Assembly: GCA_029310945.1 (NCBI GenBank)
Contig: JARJFC010000045.1
Coordinates: 1-29,489, forward strand
Reading direction: 5' to 3'
DNA from: Leptospira sp. 96542
Lineage (GTDB): Bacteria; Spirochaetota; Leptospiria; Leptospirales; Leptospiraceae
DNA: 29,489 nucleotides
Below are positions 15,682 through 22,450 of this stretch, piece after piece. Numbering within the stretch: position 1 is the stretch's first letter; every line of letters starts with the position of its first letter. The translations under genes and the position numbers were made by a program. Under the pieces are notes generated by a model, which worked only from the letters and a program-made list of their open reading frames with translations, did no database searches and was not told the origin of the DNA.

Positions 15682-16301
15682 GAAATTTCACCTGCGATTA
15701 AATCGAATCCTTTTCCCTCACGGATGATTTCAATATTTTCATCGATGCAACTTAGAATTGTGGAAGGTTCTATTTTGACTATTCCTCCGTCAACGATTCC
15801 ATCAACTTTGTTTCCGTAGATTGTTTCCAAATCGTCAATATCAATGATAAAATTGTCCTCCGTGAATGTAGAGGTTGATGTAAGAGGGGATTCGTGGATT
15901 TTTAATAATTCTTGTAAATAAATATGATCAGGAATGCGAATTCCAATATGTCTATCCTTATGGTGTACAATTGAAGGTTTCGGTAAATTTTTATTGGCCT
16001 TAAATACAAAGGTAAATGGACCTGGTGTGATTCGTTTCAGAAGCCTGTACGAAGAGTTTGCCAAGTATTCAATATAATGCGAAGCCATTGAAATATCTTT
16101 ACAAAGTAAGGAAAGAGGTTTATTTTTTGGCAATTTACGAAGTTCATACAAACGATCTACCCCTTGTTTTGAATTGGAATCAGCGATCATCGCATAAACT
16201 GTGTCAGTCGGAAAAATATAAACTGCTCCATCCCGTAAATGTTCCGAAATTTGTTTTAGTTTACGCACCTCGGGGTTTTGGGGATGGAGGTAAAGTATCA
16301 T
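15678..16301 (-). CDS. YrdC/Sua5-domain protein, YciO subfamily
   Basis: A 207-residue YrdC-fold protein. YrdC proteins bind double-stranded or transfer RNA and, as TsaC/Sua5, make threonylcarbamoyl-AMP for t6A. This one looks more like YciO: it starts MILYLHPQNPEVRKLKQI (compare the HPDNPQQR start of E. coli YciO), has FPTDTVYAMIAD, ELRKLPKNKPLSLLCKDIS, RLLKRITPGPFTFVFKA, IGIRIPDH and SPLTSTS. Whether it is the t6A enzyme in this organism or a paralogue cannot be told here, although tsaE and tsaB lie 5 kb away. The ATG overlaps the SDR gene stop by 4 nt; it is the last gene of a three-gene minus-strand operon. Confidence 0.87.
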   Translation of the reverse strand: MILYLHPQNPEVRKLKQISEHLRDGAVYIFPTDTVYAMIADSNSKQGVDRLYELRKLPKNKPLSLLCKDISMASHYIEYLANSSYRLLKRITPGPFTFVFKANKNLPKPSIVHHKDRHIGIRIPDHIYLQELLKIHESPLTSTSTFTEDNFIIDIDDLETIYGNKVDGIVDGGIVKIEPSTILSCIDENIEIIREGKGFDLIAGEIS

Positions 16302-17035
16302 TGTGCCGTAAGCCCACCATCAATCACTATACATTGTCCTGTCATATAGGCAGAAGCATCGGAAACCAAATAAATCGCAGCTCCCAAAATTTCTTCTGGT
16401 TTTCCCAATCTTGCCATTGGAATACCAGCCAATACTTGTTTCATAATGAATTCTTTTTCTTTAATCATATCTGTCATTTCGGTATCGATCAAACCAGGAC
16501 AGATGGCATTTACACGGTAACCATTATTACACCACTCAATTGCAAGAGCTTTTGAGAGTGTGATCACCGCTCCTTTAGTGCCTGAATAAACCGATGCAAG
16601 TTTACTACCAACCATACCAAGTACTGATGCAACGTTAATGATATTGCCACCTTCTTTTTTATGATGTTTGTAATAGGCCTGACAATTGCGAAAAACTCCC
16701 ACGTAATTTGTTTGTACAATATTTTGTAATTCGTCTTCCTTAAAACCAGATGCAGGTGTGTTGGTTGCAATTCCCGCATTATTGATTAGTGTATTTAATT
16801 TACCATGTTTTTCTTTGATTTTACCAATGACTTCAAAGGCTTGGTTTTCAGATCGAACATCTAACACAACACCATTGATACCTTCTTTAGCCATCCATTC
16901 GATAGACTCGGGTTTTGAACCAGCACCATATACAATGGCTCCTGCATCTCGTAAACCAAGTGCTAATGTTTTTCCGATCCCACGACTTGCACCAGTGATC
17001 AGTACAGTTTTTCCTTCAACATTAAATAGATTCAT
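16298..17035 (-). CDS. SDR-family NAD(P)-dependent oxidoreductase (FabG-like)
   Basis: A 245-residue classical short-chain dehydrogenase/reductase. Cofactor motif TGASRGIG (residues 14-21), structural NNAG (85-88), catalytic Ser137, Tyr150 and Lys154 (VYSGTKGAVITLSKALA), and the PG motif in NAICPGLIDTEM. The C-terminal VSDASAYMTGQCIVIDGG is standard for FabG and gluconate-5-dehydrogenase relatives. The substrate cannot be read from the sequence. The start overlaps the small upstream lipoprotein by 4 nt and its stop overlaps the YciO-like gene by 4 nt, so the three are translationally coupled; the functions do not suggest one pathway. Confidence 0.92.
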   Translation of the reverse strand: MNLFNVEGKTVLITGASRGIGKTLALGLRDAGAIVYGAGSKPESIEWMAKEGINGVVLDVRSENQAFEVIGKIKEKHGKLNTLINNAGIATNTPASGFKEDELQNIVQTNYVGVFRNCQAYYKHHKKEGGNIINVASVLGMVGSKLASVYSGTKGAVITLSKALAIEWCNNGYRVNAICPGLIDTEMTDMIKEKEFIMKQVLAGIPMARLGKPEEILGAAIYLVSDASAYMTGQCIVIDGGLTAQ

Positions 17036-17274
17036 TTCACCTCATGATTGGATGGATAACACTCGCTAGCTTGCGGTTTAGTTTCTTCCAAAAGTTTTTT
17101 ATAATCCAAAGTATTGTCGTCTTGGACTAAGTCTCGCCTAATATAATGTGTTCCATTTTCATAATAATCTGCAACTGGATTGCAGTCTTGGATATCTTCA
17201 GAGAGCCCTCTTTTGCACTGAAAAAGACTGAACACAAAACAGAAATATATAGCCAAGGCCAATCGACAAAACAT
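17032..17274 (-). CDS. Small hypothetical lipoprotein, 80 aa
   Basis: An 80-residue protein with a clear signal peptide (MFCRLALAIYFCFVFSLFQC) and lipobox LFQC at Cys20, then about 60 polar residues with two more cysteines (QDCNP and SECYP) that may form a disulfide. No family recognised. It is the first gene of the operon with the SDR and YciO-like genes, overlapping the SDR start by 4 nt. Its ATG is only 9 nt from the divergent maf ATG, so any ribosome binding site and promoter must lie inside maf coding sequence; none was obvious. Confidence 0.7.
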   Translation of the reverse strand: MFCRLALAIYFCFVFSLFQCKRGLSEDIQDCNPVADYYENGTHYIRRDLVQDDNTLDYKKLLEETKPQASECYPSNHEVK

Positions 17275-17283
17275 AGTGAAACT

Positions 17284-17868
17284 ATGCCGAATCCTATCAG
17301 GAATAGCAAGAATTTGTTTATTTTAAAATCCAACTCTCCCCGCCGGATGCAAATTTTAGAGAACCTCGGATTACGATTCCAAGTGGAATCTTCAAATGCG
17401 AACGAAGACCAATTTCAAAACGAAAATCATCTACATTATTTAGAACGAATGGTCTATTCTAAACTGGGTCAGAATATCAAAGAAGATGCTCTATATCTGA
17501 CAGCTGATACCATTGTAGTTTACCAAGGGGAGATTTTGCACAAACCAACCGACGAAGCCGATGCGAAACGAATCTTATCTCTTTTGTCTGCAAAAACCCA
17601 TTCAGTTTTTTCTGGCATTTGTTTAGCCACTATGGAAACGAAAGAATTTTTTTATGAAGAGACCCGCATCCAATTCAAAACTTGGGGTTCGTCTGAAATT
17701 GAAATGTACATCAAAAAATACCAACCTTATGACAAGGCGGGGTCTTACGGAATCCAAGATGAGGCAGGACCCGTATTGGAGAGGGTAGGTTCCTATTCGA
17801 ATGTATTAGGGTTTCCGCTTCGCAGTTTTTTACAGCAAATCGAACTTTGGAAACAATTTACAAATTAA
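17284..17868 (+). CDS. maf: Maf-family nucleoside triphosphate pyrophosphatase
   Basis: A 194-residue Maf/YhdE/YceF protein, which hydrolyses non-canonical or modified nucleoside triphosphates to monophosphates and is linked to division arrest in Bacillus. Motifs: LKSNSPRRMQILENLGL (phosphate-binding SxSPRR), YLTADTIVVYQGEILHKP with the catalytic Asp, and YDKAGSYGIQDEAGPVLERVGSYSNVLGFP. YDKAGSYGIQ fits the dTTP/UTPase (YhdE) type better than the m7GTP type. The start at 17284 is set by family alignment; an in-frame ATG at 17146 would lie fully within the divergent lipoprotein gene. The stop shares TTAA with the convergent 76-aa gene. Confidence 0.92.
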   Translation: MPNPIRNSKNLFILKSNSPRRMQILENLGLRFQVESSNANEDQFQNENHLHYLERMVYSKLGQNIKEDALYLTADTIVVYQGEILHKPTDEADAKRILSLLSAKTHSVFSGICLATMETKEFFYEETRIQFKTWGSSEIEMYIKKYQPYDKAGSYGIQDEAGPVLERVGSYSNVLGFPLRSFLQQIELWKQFTN

Positions 17869-18095
17869 GCGTAGAGGTTAACGAGATCACCTGGTTTGTA
17901 ATTTGCTTTTGATTTTGGATCGGATTCAATAGCCTGTGCCTGAGTTTTTGTTTCATCAGACGGATATTTGGGTTTGTAGTTTCTTGCCTCAATGGCCTCT
18001 ACTTTTTCCACAGTTTGGGTGTTGTAGATGGGAGCCGCATACATAACAGGCTCGCCCAACCCTGAAACTCTTGCCACATTACTTGAGATTTCCAT
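17865..18095 (-). CDS. Small hypothetical protein, 76 aa
   Basis: A 76-residue protein with no signal peptide or cysteine. It opens MEISSNVARVSGLGEPVMYAAP, followed by a charged Lys/Pro/Glu-rich stretch (YKPKYPSDETKTQAQAIES) and the end YKPGDLVNLYA; the later part is likely disordered. I do not recognise the family. Start codon and composition look authentic, and it fills the whole space between maf and holA with only a shared TTAA at the maf end. Divergent from holA across a gap that holds a 7-5-7 inverted repeat. Confidence 0.6.
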   Translation of the reverse strand: MEISSNVARVSGLGEPVMYAAPIYNTQTVEKVEAIEARNYKPKYPSDETKTQAQAIESDPKSKANYKPGDLVNLYA

Positions 18096-18109
18096 ACTAT
18101 GATTATCGC

Positions 18110-18128
18110 AGATTCCTTACTGGAATCT
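18110..18128. repeat. Perfect 7-5-7 inverted repeat upstream of holA
   Basis: AGATTCC-TTACT-GGAATCT lies in the roughly 50-bp gap between the divergent 76-aa gene and the holA-like gene, 18 nt before the holA ATG. It could be an operator for both genes or a small hairpin in the holA leader. Confidence 0.4.
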
Positions 18129-18146
18129 TAGACATATTTGCGTAAA

Positions 18147-19256
18147 ATGGAAACAAAAAAAACCTCCTCCAGAGAATTCCCTTCGCTTTTTCCACTCTTC
18201 AAAACCACGGAAAATAACATCCCTCAATTTTTTGCCTATGCTGGGGAAGATTCTTTCGAATTTGAACTCATTATCGAACATTATAAAGAGACATTATCCA
18301 AAATCGGAAGTAATTTTGAAATCATCGTCATCGTTTCAGAATCGGGGGAACAATCCAAACTTTTCGCAGAACTGTTTACACCCGATATGTTCTACCCGCG
18401 GAAACTCATCATTCTGAAACAAGCATCGTCTTTTTTTAAACCAATTTTGGATCCAAAAGCCAGTTCGGAGTGGAAAGATTTTGCAGTCGGATTCAAAAAA
18501 AATATCACCTCGGTCTCCGACCAAATACATTTAATTCTACATTATGACGGAAAAGATATTCCCCAAACACTCGTTAATTTATTTAATGGGACTTTGAATC
18601 ACTACAAAACCAAACCATTGTACCAAAGTGATTATGCAAAAACCTTAAAAGAAGTTTGCGAACAGGAAAAAGTAAATTTAGATCAGGATGCATTTGATGA
18701 ATTCATCCATCGAATTCCTGCAAATTTAGGTGCTTATCTTAAAAATATCAAAAAATTAAAACAATACCTTCATAAATCAAAATTTAGTTTAGCAGATATA
18801 AATTCTATACTCTTCAACCAGAACGAATTGAATGTAGGGTTTTTGGTCGATAGTTTAGTCCAAAAACGAAAAATTGAATTTTTCAAAGAGTTTACAAAGT
18901 TTTCCGATCAAAACTCAGAAATTTTAACTTTTTTAACTCGTTTATCATATAAATTGGATGAGATTCGTAAAATCAAAGTAATACGACAAAAACACAATGG
19001 CGAAATTCCAATTCCCGTCATGGATGAAATTTTGAAAACTGCTAGTTTCTCCGATGGACGTAAAAATTTCATGCGTCGCCAACTTATATCTGAATCGGCA
19101 AACTTCTCCGATAAAACACTAAACGAATTTTATGAAATTCTCATAGATATGAATATTAAATTTAAATCGGGCTTACGAGACGAAGAGGGCAGAAATTATT
19201 TTTTACAAAAGATCCTTCATTGTTATTCTTTGCTCCAAGACAAATCTTCCAAATGA
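18147..19256 (+). CDS. holA: DNA polymerase III delta subunit-like protein
   Basis: About 369 residues, matching HolA length (E. coli 343). Family features: FFAYAGEDSFEFELIIEHYKE at the start of the AAA+-like domain, FYPRKLIILKQASSFF (the R-x-hydrophobic strand typical of delta), QIHLILHYDGKD, the lid-like segment FDEFIHRIPANLGAYLKNIKKLKQYL, then NELNVGFLVDSLVQKRKIEFFKEF and a helical collar domain. Delta is the wrench that opens the beta clamp within the clamp loader. Delta proteins are weakly conserved, so I rely on pattern and length. Start is ATG 18147 or TTG 18138; neither has a strong ribosome binding site. The 3' end overlaps the convergent AAA+ gene by 34 nt. Confidence 0.8.
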   Translation: METKKTSSREFPSLFPLFKTTENNIPQFFAYAGEDSFEFELIIEHYKETLSKIGSNFEIIVIVSESGEQSKLFAELFTPDMFYPRKLIILKQASSFFKPILDPKASSEWKDFAVGFKKNITSVSDQIHLILHYDGKDIPQTLVNLFNGTLNHYKTKPLYQSDYAKTLKEVCEQEKVNLDQDAFDEFIHRIPANLGAYLKNIKKLKQYLHKSKFSLADINSILFNQNELNVGFLVDSLVQKRKIEFFKEFTKFSDQNSEILTFLTRLSYKLDEIRKIKVIRQKHNGEIPIPVMDEILKTASFSDGRKNFMRRQLISESANFSDKTLNEFYEILIDMNIKFKSGLRDEEGRNYFLQKILHCYSLLQDKSSK

Positions 19257-20122
19257 AATTGATGGATTTTACGGTATAAATTCCTTTCTGAAATTCCTAA
19301 AAGTTTCGCTGTTTTTTCACGATTTCCTTTTGTGTAAAAAAGGTTAGAAATGATAATTTCTTTCTCATAAGTTTCTAAATTTACACCAGGAATTATATTA
19401 AGTTTAGCAGAATCGTTTTCAAAAAAATGATTTGGGATTTGTTTCCAATACAAATGTTTTCCACTGCTAAACCCAACCAATGCAAAAATCATATCTCTCA
19501 ATTCTTCTAAATTATTCTTAAATATTTTATTTTTAAAAAATATATAAAATTCCTCATCCAAATCATTTACTTTTTTACCCAATTCTTCATTTGCTTCATT
19601 TAAAAAAACATTCACAAAACTTGGTAAATCGGCAGCTCTCTTTTGTAAATTTGGCAATTCAAACCGAAACGATTTGAGTGAATCATAAAATTCCAAATGA
19701 TGTTTATTCTGCGAAAAAAGGTCTAATTCATAATTTGATATTTCCCAATATAAAAAAGTCCTGGAATTGTCTTTGTATTTTTCATCTTTCCACCAACGAT
19801 GCAATTGAATGACAATTTCATTCTGTGCTTTGCTTAAATTGGAAATGTAGTACGTTCTACTATTTGAATCTTTTTCTGTTTCAAAAATTTGGTTCACAGA
19901 ATTTTCTGAAATCGCAAAATCAATATGAACAATTTGTTCGAGTTTTAAATTTCTAATTTTCAAACTTTCCTTTATCCAGAAAGTTTTTCCAACTCCAGGT
20001 TCGCCCAAAATTAGAATGGGTAGTTTTGACCTTGAAGTTTGTTCCCAAAGTGATCTGATTTTTTTACTGTCCGATCCAACAGTCACCCATTGATTTTCTA
20101 GTTTATCTTTTTTTGATAACAC
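19223..20122 (-). CDS. Degenerate sigma54-activator-like AAA+ protein with Fis-type HTH
   Basis: A 299-residue protein that follows the plan of NtrC-type enhancer-binding proteins but lacks key parts. Present: Walker A GEPGVGKT (about 41-48), the sensor-region segment LPNLQKRAADLPSFV (compare LRERREDIPLL), the NNLEELRDMI segment (compare GNVREL) and a C-terminal Fis helix-turn-helix, GNREKTAKLLGISERNLYRKI. Missing: the whole GAFTGA loop that contacts sigma54, and the Walker B Asp-Glu (TYYISNLS stands where TLFLDEI is expected). It should bind DNA but probably cannot remodel sigma54-RNA polymerase. The GTG start at 20122 has AGGGAA upstream and overlaps the preceding vWA-like gene by 20 nt. 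Confidence 0.8.
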   Translation of the reverse strand: MLSKKDKLENQWVTVGSDSKKIRSLWEQTSRSKLPILILGEPGVGKTFWIKESLKIRNLKLEQIVHIDFAISENSVNQIFETEKDSNSRTYYISNLSKAQNEIVIQLHRWWKDEKYKDNSRTFLYWEISNYELDLFSQNKHHLEFYDSLKSFRFELPNLQKRAADLPSFVNVFLNEANEELGKKVNDLDEEFYIFFKNKIFKNNLEELRDMIFALVGFSSGKHLYWKQIPNHFFENDSAKLNIIPGVNLETYEKEIIISNLFYTKGNREKTAKLLGISERNLYRKIHQFHLEDLSWSKE

Positions 20123-21680
20123 TAATGGTTCCCTGCATATAACAGTTAAATTCTCTGATTTTATTTGTTTCTAAAAACCTTTTGGTTTGGGAAGGTTTGA
20201 CAAGGAGTAGTTTTGGAAAACTCACATTCGGTTTTAATAATATTGTTTCAGCAGGGATGTTTTTTACCCCCCAGGTAGAAAGTGGGTCTATCATAAATGT
20301 TGACTGCACTGTATATTGTTTTCCTTGTTCAACATTTAGATCATAAGGAAGTTTGATCCAAATAGCTTCTCCTTTTGATTCCAGGAGTACTGTCTGATAA
20401 CGATCTCTACTGGATTGGTCGTTCCGAGTTTCCAAACTTAATATGGATTCAATATCTGTTTTAACTTCGTCTTTCTCTAACACTCGTTTTTCTGTAATTT
20501 TTTCATATGCCTGGTGCATATTGTATGGAGTGACCACGTCCACAGCTGCCCGCACTATCGACGCATCAAATCGTTTGAAAGAATCAACAGTCCATTGAAA
20601 TGGTTGGATCTGTTCATCAAACGAACTATAAAGTTGAAATTGATTTAAATAAATAAACTCATAACCATCAGGAGTTCCAATTTTTTGGTATTCTGTTATT
20701 CCAACAACTCGTACATTACTAGATCTTCCAATCCTTTGGATCTCACGGATGGTATTCAAATCGGAATGGTTTGGAACAAGTAAAACAATTTCATATCCTA
20801 ATTGACGCAATTCATTGATTGTAAGAATGAATTGGCCTGATTTTTCTTTTACCACCGAAGAAAGTAATAAAAATATTTTCCTTGAATCCTTTTTACCTGG
20901 AGATACACGACTTCTTAATGCTTGTAAGGCTGAAAGTACGGTTTCTGCTTTATTCGTTCCATGCCATGCCGTTTCTTCAAAACTTCGTTTAAAATCGTTG
21001 TGGTCGACAGAAGGTGGAATCGATTGTATTTTGTCTTTTCGTATCATCGTGAGCCCCAAGTACAATCCATCTTGGTTGTACAAAGATTGAATGGCTTTGA
21101 TAAATTCTTTTTTATAATAAGCATAAGAAGAATGGATGTCAAAAATATAGATAATTTCATGATTTTGACCTTGTTTGTTTTTCTTTTCGTAAAACCTCGG
21201 TGTCAAAAATCGGAAACTTTTATCATTATGTTTTTCATAAGAAACTAAAAAATTCGAAATGAGTTTTGATTGAATTGTTTGCAAAGATTTACTACGACAA
21301 TTGAATAGATTCGTTTTTACAAGAATGGGTGATCCAAAATCAATTTGATCTTGTGATAAAAAATGTGAATCCAACTCCATACAAAGTCGAAACATCATCT
21401 CTTCTGTAATTTCTGAATCTTCCGCCCAATTTGTATCTTTCAAATAAGATTCAATAAGTTTTGAATCAGATACTTCTGCAAAAAAATTTCGTTTTAGATA
21501 GTGTTTTGTAAGTTTGGCTAACTCGAAGCTTGCCTCACGTTTAGTGCCTAAAAATTCTGGCACATCACCACTCAACTGCGCAGGAAGAATGGAAATTTCT
21601 TTCGCATAAACTGGTATTACAATGAAACTTAAAATTATTGCATAATAAAAAAAATTTATAAAGTTTTTGCATCGGGACAT
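20103..21680 (-). CDS. Exported protein with von Willebrand A-like domain, function unknown
   Basis: A 525-residue protein with a signal peptide ending near VYA-KE (no lipobox). From about residue 170 it shows an alternating strand/helix pattern like a vWA domain: IIYIFDIHSSYAYYKKEFIK (a DxxSS in place of the MIDAS DxSxS), LYLGLTMIRKD, TNKAETVLSALQALRSRV, KIFLLLSSVVKEKSG and YEIVLLVPNHSD. The C-terminal 150 residues look like a beta-rich module (EAIWIKLPYDLNVEQGKQY). I do not know the family. It is the upstream partner of the degenerate AAA+ regulator, with 20 nt of overlap, so the two are expected to work or be regulated together. No strong ribosome binding site at its ATG. Confidence 0.7.
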   Translation of the reverse strand: MSRCKNFINFFYYAIILSFIVIPVYAKEISILPAQLSGDVPEFLGTKREASFELAKLTKHYLKRNFFAEVSDSKLIESYLKDTNWAEDSEITEEMMFRLCMELDSHFLSQDQIDFGSPILVKTNLFNCRSKSLQTIQSKLISNFLVSYEKHNDKSFRFLTPRFYEKKNKQGQNHEIIYIFDIHSSYAYYKKEFIKAIQSLYNQDGLYLGLTMIRKDKIQSIPPSVDHNDFKRSFEETAWHGTNKAETVLSALQALRSRVSPGKKDSRKIFLLLSSVVKEKSGQFILTINELRQLGYEIVLLVPNHSDLNTIREIQRIGRSSNVRVVGITEYQKIGTPDGYEFIYLNQFQLYSSFDEQIQPFQWTVDSFKRFDASIVRAAVDVVTPYNMHQAYEKITEKRVLEKDEVKTDIESILSLETRNDQSSRDRYQTVLLESKGEAIWIKLPYDLNVEQGKQYTVQSTFMIDPLSTWGVKNIPAETILLKPNVSFPKLLLVKPSQTKRFLETNKIREFNCYMQGTISVIKKR

Positions 21681-21712
21681 AAGATTAGTTTAGGTTTTAT
21701 TCTATCAAATTG

Positions 21713-21752
21713 TAAATCTTTATCCTACAACTGATTTTGATTTTATTTGATA
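21713..21752. repeat. Spaced inverted repeat upstream of the LipL21-like promoter
   Basis: TATCAAAT at 21713-21720 and ATTTGATA at 21745-21752 are perfect 8-bp arms whose centres are 32 bp apart, about three helical turns. The right arm ends 5 bp before the -35 of the lipoprotein promoter. The layout suits a dimeric or paired activator or repressor site for the divergent vWA-like and LipL21-like genes. The region is AT-rich, which raises the chance of coincidence. Confidence 0.4.
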
Positions 21753-21757
21753 AAAGA

Positions 21758-21785
21758 TTGACAAGGTCTTTTTCTAAGATCAAAT
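21758..21785 (+). promoter_or_regulatory. Sigma70-type promoter of the LipL21-like gene
   Basis: A perfect -35 TTGACA (21758-21763), a 16-bp spacer and TCAAAT (21780-21785, 4 of 6 match to TATAAT). Transcription would begin near 21792, giving a leader of about 20 nt that includes the ribosome binding site AAGGAG. A strong promoter fits an abundant outer-membrane lipoprotein. Confidence 0.6.
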
Positions 21786-21811
21786 ACTTCGGAAAAGGAG
21801 TAAGATTCTTT

Positions 21812-22393
21812 ATGAAGAAATCGCTTATCGTATGTGCCTCTCTAATCGCATTTGTTGTATCTTGCGGATCCAATGATGGAGGCAGAAGAGACGCTACGAC
21901 CGTAGGAAAAAATGGTTGGATTTTTGAAGGTTGGGCGTGTGCCCCTGATGCAGCGGCTGCAAAACGTGGTCAAAGTCCTGCTGAGTACTGCAAAGGAAAA
22001 GAAAAAGAATTTGATTATCTCTATATGAAATTCTCTGCTCGTGCCTCTGACAAAGCTATCAAAGCAAATTCAGTTGCAATGAAACAATCCACTTGCCGTG
22101 AAGCTGCTCGTTTGCAAGTTGCAGGTGATGGTTTGAAAAAGATCTTAGGTGAATACTTAGAACAAGCATCTGGTGTTTCCGATGGTCAATCCACTGGTTC
22201 TGTAATCGTTTCTGAGTCGAAAGGTATCATCAAAGGTGTTGGTGTTTACGACTGCTGTTCACTCAACAACGATACAGGAATTTGTGCAAATGTTGGCGAG
22301 CCTGAAACTTGGGAAGAATGCCAATGTGTGGGATACTTGCGTTATGCAGGTGGTCAAAAAGCTCTCGAAGCAAAAGCCACTGCAGTACAATAG
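21812..22393 (+). CDS. LipL21-like outer-membrane lipoprotein
   Basis: A 193-residue lipoprotein: MKKSLIVCASLIAFVVSC with Cys18 in the lipobox, then GSNDGGRRDATTVGKNGWIFEGWACAPD. The DATTVG-x-GW-x-FEGW region and the length match what I recall of leptospiral LipL21, a major outer-membrane lipoprotein that binds peptidoglycan; this rests on memory and needs alignment. There are many cysteines in the mature part (WACAPD, YCKGK, STCREA, YDCCS, GICAN, ECQCVG), suggesting disulfides or ligand binding, which is unusual for this size. AAGGAG 11 nt upstream fixes the start; an upstream in-frame ATG at 21737 would span the promoter. It is monocistronic, with promoter and terminator both visible. Confidence 0.75.
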   Translation: MKKSLIVCASLIAFVVSCGSNDGGRRDATTVGKNGWIFEGWACAPDAAAAKRGQSPAEYCKGKEKEFDYLYMKFSARASDKAIKANSVAMKQSTCREAARLQVAGDGLKKILGEYLEQASGVSDGQSTGSVIVSESKGIIKGVGVYDCCSLNNDTGICANVGEPETWEECQCVGYLRYAGGQKALEAKATAVQ

Positions 22394-22420
22394 ATCATAC
22401 AACCAATCTAATTTTGCAGA

Positions 22421-22447
22421 AAAAGCCTCCTGATTTGGGAGGCTTTT
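22421..22447. terminator. Bidirectional Rho-independent terminator
   Basis: AAAAGCCTCC (22421-22430), loop TGATTTG, and GGAGGCTTTT (22438-22447) followed by more Ts. It follows the LipL21-like stop by 27 nt on the plus strand, and the PilZ stop by 3 nt on the minus strand, where the stem is followed by TTTTTCTG. It should end both transcription units. Confidence 0.92.
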
Positions 22448-22450
22448 TTT

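Noticed and set aside
16058..16555. A 165-codon plus-strand frame across the yciO-like/SDR junction
   Set aside because: Both minus-strand genes there are clear family members and overlap by 4 nt; no room for a separate plus-strand gene.
17127..17333. A 68-codon minus-strand frame overlapping the maf start
   Set aside because: It overlaps both the 80-aa lipoprotein and maf in other frames; the lipoprotein has a proper signal peptide and lipobox and couples to the SDR gene.
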